In this document: positions 23,442-31,545 of the stretch, one piece after another
How the letters are laid out: each line of letters starts with the position of its first letter
How positions within the stretch are numbered: position 1 is the first letter of the stretch
From: JAICND01 sp040905905
GTDB lineage: Bacteria > Actinomycetota > Acidimicrobiia > Spongiisociales > ZC4RG35
Direction of reading: 5' to 3'
Assembly (NCBI GenBank): GCA_040905905.1
Contig: JBBDQN010000012.1
Coordinates: forward strand, 1-52,244
DNA: 52,244 bases
Position numbers and translations under genes: made by a program
The notes under the pieces: generated by a model
Told to the model about the DNA's origin: nothing
Seen by the model: only the letters and a program-made list of their open reading frames with translations
Database searches by the model: none

Positions 23442-23764
23442 GTGAAGTCGTCGAAACTTCGAAGCGTGAACGAAGGCGATGGCGCGGCGCATAGTGCCGG
23501 ATACCGGACGGGCGGACTGGCCGTTCTCAGGGCAATTCAGTGTGTGATATGCGCTGACCGTTGGGGAGCAGCAGACCGAACCCGAAGACGATCGCGCCCA
23601 CCAACGCCAATTGCTAGCCGCAGAGTCTGGCCAGCCAACCTGCAGCCGCGAGTCAGCAATCCCACTGATGGCCCAGCGGTATGCCGGGGCACGGCGATGG
23701 CGTCGCGGTCCTCGTCCTCTCGCAGCATGTCGACAACGCAGTCGCTAGGTCTGAAGGACGTGGG
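23442..23764. other. Gene-free stretch with a possible decayed membrane-protein fragment
   Basis: No intact gene is convincing here. On the minus strand, around 23527-23610, one frame reads QLALVGAIVFGFGLLLPNGQ, a plausible membrane helix, but it has stops just up- and downstream (AARLCG-stop before it). It could be the remnant of a lost membrane protein gene. Short plus-strand ORFs here have no recognisable features. Confidence 0.3.
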
Positions 23765-24199
23765 TTAGCTAAGTCGAGCAGCCTGGCGACGAGCAGAATC
23801 ACTTTCGGGATTAGGGTCGGCGTGGCGATGCACGACTTTCCAATCGCCGTACTCGCGTCGGCAGATAGTGGTGACACGCAGCTCGTATGCCTCCGGCTCC
23901 GCACCGCCGACCGACACGGCCGTGTGCTCGATCCCGACGATGTAGGCGAGGTCGCCGCTCGCGCCTGCGGCGAGGACCTCGTACTGGTAGCTCCCTTTAG
24001 AGAACCGCGACTCCAGCCAATCGAACAACTGGCCCAGTTCATCCCATCCGCTTCCGCTTCGCACAGCGCCGAATAGCGTCACCGGATCATGGTGCGACCA
24101 CATGACCTTCCGCGGACCGGCGTCGCCGTTGTGGAGGGCGAGGTCGGCTTCGGTCAGACGCGGCAGCACGGAGGCTAAGAAGGCTTCCGTCTCATTCAT
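23765..24199 (-). CDS. NTF2-like (SnoaL/ketosteroid isomerase-like) protein
   Basis: 144 residues starting NETEAFLASVLPRLTEADLA. The pattern fits a cone-shaped NTF2-like domain: an N-terminal helix, WSHHDPVTLFGAVRSGSGWD, a second helix, then strands ending VTTICRREYGDWKVVHRHAD. This last stretch is typical of DUF4440/SnoaL-like proteins (WKVVHRH). Such proteins have varied or unknown activities. It is divergent from the TetR gene across a palindromic operator, so it is the likely target of that regulator. Confidence 0.75.
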   Translation of the reverse strand: MNETEAFLASVLPRLTEADLALHNGDAGPRKVMWSHHDPVTLFGAVRSGSGWDELGQLFDWLESRFSKGSYQYEVLAAGASGDLAYIVGIEHTAVSVGGAEPEAYELRVTTICRREYGDWKVVHRHADPNPESDSARRQAARLS

Positions 24200-24256
24200 G
24201 TGGCTTTCCTCTCGTCAGTGTGGGTAGTTGGTCGACGCAGGTGTCCTTTACACCCG

Positions 24257-24293
24257 ATACAGATGAACTGTTCTCAATACAGTTAGTATGTAT
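24257..24293. promoter_or_regulatory. Palindromic operator between the NTF2-like and tetR genes
   Basis: ATACAGATGAACTGT (24257-24271) and ACAGTTAGTATGTAT (24279-24293) form an inverted repeat (11 of 15 positions match) around a 7-bp centre. It lies in the divergent gap and overlaps the first possible TetR start. The length and AT-rich character suit a TetR-family dimer site controlling both genes. Confidence 0.65.
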
Positions 24294-24296
24294 CCA

Positions 24297-24932
24297 ATGA
24301 GGCCAAACGTCAAGAGGCCGTACCGGTCCACCCGTCGCCGCGAACAAGCGACGGAGACTCGGCGACGGATCGTCGGCGCGGCACGCGATCTGTTCGTCGG
24401 CTCAGGGTACGGGCGGACCACGATTGCTGAGGTCGCCAACGTCGCTGGCGTGGCAGTCGAAACGGTTTACGCGACCTATCACAACAAGCCCACACTCCTG
24501 CGACAGGTCTGGTACGAGACCTTCCGAGGCGACGACGAGGACATCCGCCTTCTGGACCGGCCGGAGATCCGTGCGGTGCTCGCAGAACCGGAACTCGCAA
24601 CCCGTTTGCGAGCTCACGCCGACGTCCTAACCCCGGTGTTCCGACGTATCACGCCCTTGTTGCGCGCGCTCCAGGGGGCGGCCACGAGTGAACCAGCGGC
24701 TGAAGGGATGCTCGCCGAATTCGACGAACGGCGCCTCGATGCAGCCGGGCATTACGCACGAGCCGCCGCAGCCACGGGCCAACTGGCGGTCAGCGAACAG
24801 GAGTGCCGCGATCTATTCGCAGCGACGATGGACGGTGCGCTGTGGTTTCGCCTCGTCGAGCAGCGCGGGTGGTCAGACGAGCGGTTCGCCGAAATGCTGA
24901 GCGCGATGTGGATCGGCGCTCTAGTTCAATAA
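24297..24932 (+). CDS. TetR-family transcriptional regulator
   Basis: The N-terminal helix-turn-helix is clear: TETRRRIVGAARDLFVGSGY, GRTTIAEVANVAGVAVETVY and ATYHNKPTLLRQV. The rest is a variable helical ligand domain. An ATG at 24288 lies inside the operator palindrome. The ATG at 24297 (MRPNVKRPYR) is preferred because it leaves the operator outside the coding region; it gives 211 residues. It probably represses itself and the divergent NTF2-like gene. The ligand is unknown. Confidence 0.88.
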   Translation: MRPNVKRPYRSTRRREQATETRRRIVGAARDLFVGSGYGRTTIAEVANVAGVAVETVYATYHNKPTLLRQVWYETFRGDDEDIRLLDRPEIRAVLAEPELATRLRAHADVLTPVFRRITPLLRALQGAATSEPAAEGMLAEFDERRLDAAGHYARAAAATGQLAVSEQECRDLFAATMDGALWFRLVEQRGWSDERFAEMLSAMWIGALVQ

Positions 24933-25364
24933 GCCCGGAAGCACCGAACACCCGGCCGATCGGCCGGGCTGAGCCGCTCAGCGGACCACCACCGGCGAAC
25001 TGATGGCGAACTTGAGCGGATAAGGAGCACTGCGGGAAGTGCCAGATATCGGCACGTCGCGATCGGCAATGCGAAAACGATTGCCGGATAGCGCGCGGGT
25101 GATCTGGGTGATTTGGGGCCGAGAAGACACGCATTATGCGCTGTCTGGCCCGGGAGGCTGACCTGGGTTCGGTGTCGCTTATCAGAGGAATTGCCTCTGG
25201 TTTCGAAGACTTCGCTCTGACACATTCTCTGACCTGGATGAGGTGGTCAGTTACTCGGTGAGCTTCTTGTCGGTGGGTTCATGACAGCCTCGCATGCCCA
25301 GAGGGGGAAGTCGTCTGACTACGGTCCGGTGAACGCGCGGCGCGCATCAAGGGAGAGCAACGAG
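24933..25364. other. Gene-free stretch after tetR
   Basis: Holds a perfect 18-bp palindrome CCCGGCCGATCGGCCGGG (24951-24968) just after the tetR stop, which may help end transcription although it has no T-tract. It also holds one copy of a diverged direct repeat (25011-25066). No open frame with family features was seen. The leader of the reductase gene occupies the last bases. Confidence 0.5.
25011..25066 (+). repeat. Diverged 56-bp direct repeat, copy 1
   Basis: Begins CTTGAGCGGATAAGGAGC and ends GCGATCGG. It aligns without gaps to 26055-26110 at 41 of 56 positions. The two copies flank the RibD/DHFR-like gene. Confidence 0.5.
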
Positions 25365-25934
25365 ATGAGACCACTTCGATACTCGATCAACGTCACGCTC
25401 GACGGCTGCTGCCATCACGAGGCAGGGCTCCCCCCGGACGAGGAGTCGATGCGCTACTGGACCGCTGAGATGGAACGAGCCGATGCCCTGCTATTCGGCC
25501 GGGTGACCTACGAGATGATGGAGTCGGCGTGGCGGCAGCCGGCCACGGGCACGTGGCCTGACTGGATGGATGAGTGGGAGATCCCGTTCGCCGAGACCAT
25601 CGACCGGGCGAAGAAGTACGTCGTGTCGAGCACGCTGAGCGGGGTCGATTGGAATGCCGAGCTGGTGCGAGGCGACTTGGGGCAAGCGGTTCAGCGGCTC
25701 AAGCAGGAGCCAGGCGAGCGCCTGTGGGTGGGTGGCGTGACGCTGCCCCTGGCGTTGGCGGATCTGGGACTGATCGACGAGTACGAGTTCCTTGTGCAGC
25801 CGGTCCTTGCCGGACACGGGCCGACGTTGCTCGCCGGTCTGCGCGAGCGCATCCAGCTCGAGCTCGTGGATCGCCATGAGTTCCGGTCGGGCGCGGTCGC
25901 CCTGCGATACCGACCCACGCGAGTTGCGGCTTGA
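25365..25934 (+). CDS. RibD C-terminal/dihydrofolate reductase-like protein
   Basis: The frame is open from 25281, but ATG 25365 follows GGGAGAGCAACGAG, a good ribosome binding site, and starts the fold directly (RPLRYSINVTLDGCCHHEAG). The product is 189 residues. It shows the NADPH-binding reductase pattern: ADALLFGRVTYEMMESAW, YVVSSTLSG, ERLWVGGVTLPLALADLGLI and DEYEFLVQPVLAGHGPTLL. These marks are typical of the DHFR-like 'RibD_C' family widespread in actinobacteria, usually of unknown substrate. It is unlikely to be the main DHFR because of its divergent N-terminus. Confidence 0.85.
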   Translation: MRPLRYSINVTLDGCCHHEAGLPPDEESMRYWTAEMERADALLFGRVTYEMMESAWRQPATGTWPDWMDEWEIPFAETIDRAKKYVVSSTLSGVDWNAELVRGDLGQAVQRLKQEPGERLWVGGVTLPLALADLGLIDEYEFLVQPVLAGHGPTLLAGLRERIQLELVDRHEFRSGAVALRYRPTRVAA

Positions 25935-26244
25935 CGTGATTTGTCCTGGCACGTTGGCCGCTGCGTCGCGACGGAACGACGGCTCGCGCCGCGACCGACG
26001 GGTCCATAACGCGCCAGACCAGCACTTGAGTGGCCAACAGCGCAGATCAACATTCTTGAGCGGATAACGAGCGTCTCACGAAGTGCGCGGTAACGGCATA
26101 TCTTGATCGGTCTCCGTCGACACCGAAAGCTCAACCGTCCCGGCCCGTGGCGCCTGGACGACCTTTCAGTTTTCGTCCCTCCGTTGGACGGCAATCGGAC
26201 CGCCACTTGGGGTTGACCTCAGGTCGGTCCGAGGTGTCCCCTCC
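25935..26244. other. Gene-free convergent gap
   Basis: 310 bp between the converging reductase and OsmC genes. It contains the second copy of the diverged direct repeat (26055-26110). No gene, terminator with a T-tract or other structure was recognised. Confidence 0.5.
26055..26110 (+). repeat. Diverged 56-bp direct repeat, copy 2
   Basis: Begins CTTGAGCGGATAACGAGC and ends CTTGATCGG. Same orientation as 25011-25066, about 73 percent identical over 56 bp. The conserved parts are the first 13 bases, GAAGTGC and GATCGG. Confidence 0.5.
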
Positions 26245-26742
26245 CTAGGCGTTCTCTACGCCGAAGTCGACCCTGACGGCCATCGGCTTTATAAGGGATA
26301 GGTAGATCGGACAACGCTCCTTCCAGGCGGCCATGACACGGTTGACCCCGTCCTCGCCATCGGGAGAGGCCACCCGGATATCGATCGCGACGTTCCGTAG
26401 GTCGGGTTCGGCCCCTTCGATGCCCAGCAGCCCACGGCTGTCGGCCTCACATGAAGCAGTCGCCTCGACGCTCTCAATGCTCACGCCGAGCTGGGGACCC
26501 AGGGTGTCACGAATGAAAACTACGGCACAGCCTGCCAGGGCACTCAGGAGGAGGGCGGTGGGGCTGGGGGCCTGGTTCGACTCGCCGAGAAGGGACGGCA
26601 GGTCGGCCTGCCAAGAGAAGGGTCCAGCCTCCATCACTGCGAGAGCCCCCTCCGAACGTGCCTTCACGGTCGGAGTTCCCTTCGCCTTGTCCGGTTCGGT
26701 ATCCCACAGCTTGGCAGTCTCAGATATCACTTCGGCCCTCAT
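26245..26742 (-). CDS. OsmC/Ohr-family protein
   Basis: A longer frame begins at 26874, but the ATG at 26742 has AGGAGG seven bases upstream and gives 165 residues (RAEVISETAKLWDTEPDK). The two redox cysteines of the family are Cys72 (TALLLSALAGCAVVF) and Cys144 (WKERCPIYLSL). OsmC/Ohr proteins reduce organic hydroperoxides with these thiols. This protein is closer to the OsmC branch with the N-terminal strand extension (SPTALLLSALAGC). It is divergent from the membrane sensor-like gene. Confidence 0.88.
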   Translation of the reverse strand: MRAEVISETAKLWDTEPDKAKGTPTVKARSEGALAVMEAGPFSWQADLPSLLGESNQAPSPTALLLSALAGCAVVFIRDTLGPQLGVSIESVEATASCEADSRGLLGIEGAEPDLRNVAIDIRVASPDGEDGVNRVMAAWKERCPIYLSLIKPMAVRVDFGVENA

Positions 26743-26886
26743 CGACGCCCTCCTGCGGCAAGTGCGCACCGGTCCGATTTCAGGACATTCACAGTCGATC
26801 TGCTCTTCGGGCCTACTTACAGACTGAGCGAGCCGTGGACGCCTCGTAACGTACCCGTAACGAGCCGCGGCCATGCTGGTCGGAGT

Positions 26887-28110
26887 ATGGCTGCCCGGGC
26901 GAGCGCGATGAGGGCCTGGCTCTGGCGCGGAGGGGTCGGAAACTGGCGACTCCTGGTCGCACGCCTCGCGTGGCTCGTGCTTTACCCGTTGACGCTTGGT
27001 CTGCTCTTCACCTCGTTGGCTCCCCGCTTCACCGAGCTCACGGCCTTGGACGCAGGAGCGGGGAGCCTGCTGCGGCCTGCCGGTGGTCTGTACGGCCTCG
27101 CGCTCTTCGCGCTCGAACTGCTGGTTCTCATTTTGTACGTGGGCAACACGTTGCTCATGGCCCGGCGTCGGTTCGACGACTGGGTCGCGCTCTACACGTC
27201 GGTCGGCGGCCTCCTGTTCCTCGTCTTCCTCCTTCCAGCTCCCGAGGCACTGATCGTTGCAGATCCCCTGTGGGCCGGAGCGGTCGTGGCGGCGCAGTGG
27301 CTCGGCGCGGCGATGCCGATTCCCTTCTTGCTGTTCTTCCCGGACGGACGTTTCGTGCCTCGACGCTCGGCGATCCTCGCCTTCGGCTGGCCGGTTGTTT
27401 GGGCCGCAAGCGCGGTGCTGGTAGCGGGCGGCTCGGGGCTGCTCACGCTTCCGGCTGCAAGGCTGGTCGTCTGGCTCACCGCGAGCTCCGCCGGCCTCAC
27501 TGCTCAGCTCTACCGCTGGAAGGTCGCTGGGCCGATTCAGCGCCAGCAGACGAAGTGGCTATTGGCCAGCAACTGGGTGCTCTTCGTTGGTGTCTTGCTT
27601 GTGCTGCCGGCACGCTTCCTCGTGGCCGGGGGTCTTCCACTCCTGTTGCGGCCGGTGGTGGTGCTCCCGGGGTTGCTGGTCTCTGTGGCTTGCTTCGGTA
27701 CGGCGTTCACGATGGCGATCCTCCGGTTTCGGTTGTGGGACATCGACATCGTCGTGCGCCGCACAGTCGTGTATGGCACGGTCAGCGTCATGCTCGTCGC
27801 CTACCTCACAGGAGTCGTGGCCATCCAGGCGGTGCTCCATTCGTTCACCTCCGACAGCGAGCTCGCAGTCGCCGGTTCAACGCTGCTGGTCTTCGCGCTC
27901 TTCCAGCCCGTGCGCGGTCGCGTCCAAGACGCCGTGGACCGCCGCTTCTACCGCTCCCGCTACGACGCTGCCCGCACGCTCTACGCCTTCGGTGCCCGCC
28001 TGCGAGACGAGGTCGACCTCGACTCGATGCGCGCGGACCTGCTCGACATCGTGGGCGACACCGTCCGCCCCGCGCACGCCAGCGTGTGGCTGCGCGAGAC
28101 GTGGCGATGA
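26887..28110 (+). CDS. Multi-pass membrane protein, sensor-like, without a kinase domain
   Basis: 407 residues with about eight to nine hydrophobic helices (roughly 22-44, 66-92, 97-117, 127-151, 161-183, 190-205, 225-285, 300-325). The loop RFRLWDIDIVVRRTVVYGTV and the C-terminal RGRVQDAVDRRFYRSRYDAARTL are typical of a family of actinobacterial membrane proteins found as N-terminal sensor parts of histidine kinases. Here the protein ends soon after HASVWLRETWR and has no HisKA/HATPase part. Many homologues end there too, so it is probably complete. No partner regulator is nearby. Confidence 0.75.
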   Translation: MAARASAMRAWLWRGGVGNWRLLVARLAWLVLYPLTLGLLFTSLAPRFTELTALDAGAGSLLRPAGGLYGLALFALELLVLILYVGNTLLMARRRFDDWVALYTSVGGLLFLVFLLPAPEALIVADPLWAGAVVAAQWLGAAMPIPFLLFFPDGRFVPRRSAILAFGWPVVWAASAVLVAGGSGLLTLPAARLVVWLTASSAGLTAQLYRWKVAGPIQRQQTKWLLASNWVLFVGVLLVLPARFLVAGGLPLLLRPVVVLPGLLVSVACFGTAFTMAILRFRLWDIDIVVRRTVVYGTVSVMLVAYLTGVVAIQAVLHSFTSDSELAVAGSTLLVFALFQPVRGRVQDAVDRRFYRSRYDAARTLYAFGARLRDEVDLDSMRADLLDIVGDTVRPAHASVWLRETWR

Positions 28111-28260
28111 AGTGGTGGAGGCCGAATGTCCGTTCGCGGGTTCGGTCTGGGTTGTCTGAGTGCTCTGACAGTGCGTTACGCGGTACCTTCGGCATTATCC
28201 AGAGAGTGGACTCGGCGGCCGGTGGCACGGTGTGCGAGCACCTGTTCAGGGCGACTAGAA

Positions 28261-28375
28261 ATGAAGCCAATTCGGGCTTCGTTCTTTAATTTGGACGGAA
28301 AGCTGCTCGACGCAGCCGCTTTCAAGAGTCGATCGACGCCGTGGTCATCTCCGGCGACGTGGGCATCGCAAAACC
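28261..28375 (+). pseudogene. HAD hydrolase remnant
   Basis: ATG 28261 begins KPIRASFFNLDGKLLDAAAF, which is the HAD motif I region (FFDLDGTLLD) with Asp changed to Asn and Thr to Lys. A few bases later, in the next frame, comes ESIDAVVISGDVGIAKPTSP, the motif II/III region of the same family. The cap domain and the rest are missing and the frame is shifted, so this is a deleted, non-functional gene piece. Confidence 0.55.
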
Positions 28376-28642
28376 GACCAGCCCTTTTTCATGTGGAGCT
28401 AACCAAACTCGCTGTTGCTGGACCACGTAGTGGATATGTCCAGGCCGGCGCTCGGCGTGTGACCACAAGGCGATGTAGACGTGGTCGGGATCGCACAGCT
28501 CAGTCACAACCTGGGCCGCGTGGTGGAGTATCCGGCCCATTGCGGCGGCTTCCTCGACGGTGAGGTCGGCAAGGTGAACGATGTGACGCTCGGGCTTGAC
28601 GACGAGCGTGCCCACTCCGAGCGGACCAACGCAATGCTCCAC
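28322..28642 (-). CDS. HIT-domain protein, probably damaged at the C-terminus
   Basis: Contains the histidine-triad region: VEHCVGPLGVGTLVVKPERH, IVHLADLTVEEAAAMG and ALWSHAERRPGHIHYVVQ. The HIHYVV stretch carries the two first histidines of the triad; the third (H-x-H-x-H) is not clear. HIT proteins are nucleotide hydrolases or transferases. GTG 28642 is the start that avoids overlap with acpS; the frame is open to 28837. After about residue 85 the protein runs antisense through the HAD remnant (GFAMPTSPEMTTAS), so the original C-terminus seems lost. Confidence 0.5.
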   Translation of the reverse strand: MEHCVGPLGVGTLVVKPERHIVHLADLTVEEAAAMGRILHHAAQVVTELCDPDHVYIALWSHAERRPGHIHYVVQQQRVWLAPHEKGLVGFAMPTSPEMTTASIDS

Positions 28643-28735
28643 CCCACCGAGCCCAGCTCCCTCTGCTGGGGACCGTCCGGTGGGAGGCCGAGCGAGGGGG
28701 GTGATGTCGGGAGGCGTGACAGCTACCGTCGATCC

Positions 28736-29110
28736 ATGCGTATTCTCGGGCTTGGTGTGGATCTGGCCGACATCGCCAGAGTCGATCGGGTGCTGGAGCG
28801 GTATCCAAGATTTGCCGAGAGGTGTTTCACCGAACACGAACGCGCCTACGCATCGCGCTTTGCCAGGCCAGCTCGCCGCTACGCCGCGCGATTTGCCGGG
28901 AAGGAAGCCGTCATGAAGTCCCTCGGCACCGGGTGGCGCCGGCTTCGTTGGACCGAAATCGAAATCACCGGAGGCGGGAAGCCGACTGTGCGGTTAACGG
29001 GAGGAGCGGCCGCGCGGGCCGAAAGGCTTGGCGTGAGCGAGGTCCTGGTCACCATCACCCACACCGACACCACGGCCCTGGTGATGGCCGTAGCGGTGGG
29101 GGAGCACTAG
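28736..29110 (+). CDS. acpS: Holo-[acyl-carrier-protein] synthase
   Basis: ATG 28736 gives 124 residues (frame open from 28481). It transfers the 4'-phosphopantetheine of CoA to ACP. Motifs: GVDLADIARVDRVLERY with the metal-binding Asp9, then RFAGKEAVMKSLGTGW with the catalytic Glu/Lys, and SITHTDTTALVMAVA-like end (TITHTDTTALVM). It resumes the housekeeping order after the accessory stretch. A possible -10 box (TACCGT, 28723) lies close to the ATG, so its mRNA could be nearly leaderless. Confidence 0.95.
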   Translation: MRILGLGVDLADIARVDRVLERYPRFAERCFTEHERAYASRFARPARRYAARFAGKEAVMKSLGTGWRRLRWTEIEITGGGKPTVRLTGGAAARAERLGVSEVLVTITHTDTTALVMAVAVGEH

Positions 29111-29113
29111 GAG

Positions 29114-30475
29114 GTGCAACCCGTCATCACGCCTGCCGAGGCGGTCCGGCTCGACCAGGAGGCGTCCGATCCAATCGAGGTTCTGATGGAGCGAGCCGGG
29201 CGGGCGGTGGCCGCTAACGCGGTCCGGATGGGGGTGGGTTATGGCTCTCGGGTGGGAGTGCTGGTCGGGCCGGGCAACAACGGTGGTGATGGTCTGGTCG
29301 CCGCCCGGTACCTCAGGAGGAGGGGGGTGGGGGTGAGGGTTCACACCCTCGACGAGCCCCGTACTGAGCCAGCCCGTGAATCCCAACGAAGGGCGCGGGT
29401 TGAAGGGGTCCGCTTCCACTCCCTCACAGCCGCTGGCGATGTCGACCTCATAATCGATTCCCTCTTTGGAGGAGGATTTCGACAGGGCCTCCCACCCGAG
29501 CTCAAACCCTGGTTGCAACACCAGGCGCCGGTACTTGCGGTAGACGTCCCCAGCGGACTCGATCCTCGTACCGGTGAGGTCGTTGACGAGTGTTTCACTG
29601 CCACCCGAACTGTGACTTTTCATGCCCTCAAGACCGGCCATGTCCTTGGACTGGGTCCCGACCGGTGCGGGGAGGTCGAGGTTGCCGACATCGGCCTTAC
29701 AGGCGGAAACCCCGAGTACCTCGTCGTCGAGGCCACAGATGCTCCGTTGCCTGCTCGCCCGCGCACCGCCCACAAATGGTCGGCAGGCTCGGTGCTTGTG
29801 ATTGGAGGAGCCCCGGGAATGGTCGGGGCGGCGATCCTCGCCGCTAGATCCGCGCTCTATTTCGGGGCGGGAGCGGTGGGTTTGGCAGTGCCTGCCGAGT
29901 CGTCGCCAGCGGCGGCTGCGGCGGCGCCGGAGTTGTTGCACTTTCCTCTTGATCAGTTACCGGAACGGTTTCAAGTCCTGGTAGTCGGTCCCGGTCTTGG
30001 CAGTGGTCATCACGATCTGGTGCGGCGGCTTCTGGTCGAATGGCGGGGGCCCGTTGTTGTTGATGCCGACGCACTCAACGCCCTCGAGCCGACCGAGCAA
30101 GGCCGTGCCGGCCCGTGGGTGATGACCCCTCATCAGGGCGAATTTCGACGGTTGGTAGGAATCGAGCCAACTCCTGAGGCGGCCGCCAATCTGGCGACCG
30201 CCACCGGGGCGGTGGTGCTGCTGAAGGGCAACCCGACCTGGGTGACCGACGGTTCGACCCCCTGGCTGGTGACCAGTGGAGGTCCCGAACTCGCCACCAT
30301 CGGCACCGGTGACGTACTAGCGGGAATGGTTGCGGCGCTTTTGGCTGCCGGGTTACCTGCCTCTACTGCCGGCCGATCTGCTGCCTTTTGGCATGGTGTG
30401 GCTGCCGCCGACCTGGCCACCAACCAAACCGTGACTGCGGACACTCTCTCCAGTCACATCGGAAAGTTCAGATGA
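29114..30475 (+). CDS. nnr: Bifunctional NAD(P)H-hydrate epimerase/ADP-dependent dehydratase
   Basis: 453 residues with a GTG start, 3 bp after acpS. The N-terminal YjeF-N domain (1 to about 200) has VGPGNNGGDGLVAARYLRRR and AVDVPSGLDPRTGEV and epimerises damaged NAD(P)HX. The C-terminal ribokinase-like domain (about 215-453) has HKWSAGSVLVIGGAPGMVGA, LGSGH, DADALNAL, TPHQGEF and TIGTGDVLAGMVAALLAAG, and dehydrates NAD(P)HX using ADP. Its TGA overlaps the alr ATG by 4 bp. Confidence 0.95.
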   Translation: MQPVITPAEAVRLDQEASDPIEVLMERAGRAVAANAVRMGVGYGSRVGVLVGPGNNGGDGLVAARYLRRRGVGVRVHTLDEPRTEPARESQRRARVEGVRFHSLTAAGDVDLIIDSLFGGGFRQGLPPELKPWLQHQAPVLAVDVPSGLDPRTGEVVDECFTATRTVTFHALKTGHVLGLGPDRCGEVEVADIGLTGGNPEYLVVEATDAPLPARPRTAHKWSAGSVLVIGGAPGMVGAAILAARSALYFGAGAVGLAVPAESSPAAAAAAPELLHFPLDQLPERFQVLVVGPGLGSGHHDLVRRLLVEWRGPVVVDADALNALEPTEQGRAGPWVMTPHQGEFRRLVGIEPTPEAAANLATATGAVVLLKGNPTWVTDGSTPWLVTSGGPELATIGTGDVLAGMVAALLAAGLPASTAGRSAAFWHGVAAADLATNQTVTADTLSSHIGKFR

Positions 30476-31545
30476 GGCCATCCTGGGTCGAGGTTGATCT
30501 TGGCGCCATTCATCACAACGTCGCCGCCCTTCTGGAAGTCGCCGCGCCGTCTGCAGTGTGTGCAGTTGTCAAGGCTGATGCTTACGCCCACGGGGACGTA
30601 CCGGTCGCCGAGGCCGCCATCGAGGCCGGAGCTTCGTGGCTGGCAGTCGCATTGTTGGAGGAGGGTATTCGTCTCCGAGAGGCAGGGATCGAGGCTCCGA
30701 TCCTGGTGCTCTCCGAGCCCAATCAGGTTGATGCAGGCGAGGTCGTCCATTGGGGCCTCACCCCAACGGTTTATCGCATCAGTTTTGCGAAGGCCCTGGC
30801 TGCAGCGGGTGCCACGGAAGTTCAGGTAAAGCTCAACACCGGAATGCATAGGGTCGGGATCGATGACGAAGGTCTCGGAGAGTTGCTGACGGTCATAAAG
30901 AAGGCGGGTCTGTCGCTACAGGGATTGTGGTCACACTTTGCGGTGTCCGAGGAAGACGCGGACTTCACCGAAGTCCAAATTGACCGATTCGACCACGCAA
31001 TCGGGCCATACACGGTTCCGATGATCCACCTCGCCAACACCGCCGGTGCAGTGCTCTTTCCGCGTGCCCGCCGCGACATGGTTCGCTGCGGGATCGGTGT
31101 CTACGGGGTCCATCCCGGGGAAAGCACCGAAGGAAGAGTGAATCTTCGACAGGCTATGAGGATCGTTTCGCGGGTCATGTTCACTCGCAGGCTGCCAGCC
31201 GGAGAGCGGCCCTCCTATGGTCGTATTCGGCCCCTCGAGGAGCAGTCGACGGTCGCCACGGTTCCGATCGGCTACGCCGACGGCGTGCCGCGCAACCTGG
31301 CGGCCCGGGGCGGTCAGGCTCTCATCAGAGGTCGGCGGTATCCCCTGGCGGGAAACGTCACCATGGACCAGCTGATGGTCGATGTGGGCAATGACCCGGT
31401 CGACCTGGGCGACGAGGTGGTGTTGTTGGGCAGGCAAGATGATGCGGACGTGCCAGTGACTGAATGGGCCGAACGGATGGGAACCATCCCCTGGGAAATC
31501 ATGAGCCGCATCGGGCCGCGGCTGCCTCGCCGATACCGTTCATGA
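30472..31545 (+). CDS. alr: Alanine racemase
   Basis: The ATG at 30472 overlaps the nnr stop and gives 357 residues (RPSWVEVDLGAIHHNVAALL). It makes D-alanine for peptidoglycan with pyridoxal phosphate. Lys34 in AVVKADAYAHG is the PLP lysine, and the second catalytic base is the Tyr of VPIGYADGVPRNL. Also present are LNTGMHRVGID, MIHLANTAGA, MVRCGIGVYG and GNVTMDQLMVDVG. It is somewhat shorter than average at the C-terminus but complete. Confidence 0.95.
   Translation: MRPSWVEVDLGAIHHNVAALLEVAAPSAVCAVVKADAYAHGDVPVAEAAIEAGASWLAVALLEEGIRLREAGIEAPILVLSEPNQVDAGEVVHWGLTPTVYRISFAKALAAAGATEVQVKLNTGMHRVGIDDEGLGELLTVIKKAGLSLQGLWSHFAVSEEDADFTEVQIDRFDHAIGPYTVPMIHLANTAGAVLFPRARRDMVRCGIGVYGVHPGESTEGRVNLRQAMRIVSRVMFTRRLPAGERPSYGRIRPLEEQSTVATVPIGYADGVPRNLAARGGQALIRGRRYPLAGNVTMDQLMVDVGNDPVDLGDEVVLLGRQDDADVPVTEWAERMGTIPWEIMSRIGPRLPRRYRS

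Noticed and set aside
24951..24968. The 18-bp palindrome after tetR as a full intrinsic terminator
   Set aside because: The stem is perfect but has no loop spacing and no T-tract, so it is noted only as a possible aid to termination.
25011..25030. GAGCGGATAA in the direct repeats resembles the E. coli lac operator
   Set aside because: Only one half is present, there is no LacI-type gene, and the match is part of a longer repeat unrelated to lac.
26970..28289. A 439-codon plus-strand frame in another phase
   Set aside because: It is Arg/Pro-rich low-quality protein and a shadow of the membrane protein at 26887.
28126..28563. A 145-codon plus-strand frame
   Set aside because: It only makes sense in pieces: it includes the HAD remnant in one part and antisense HIT sequence in another.
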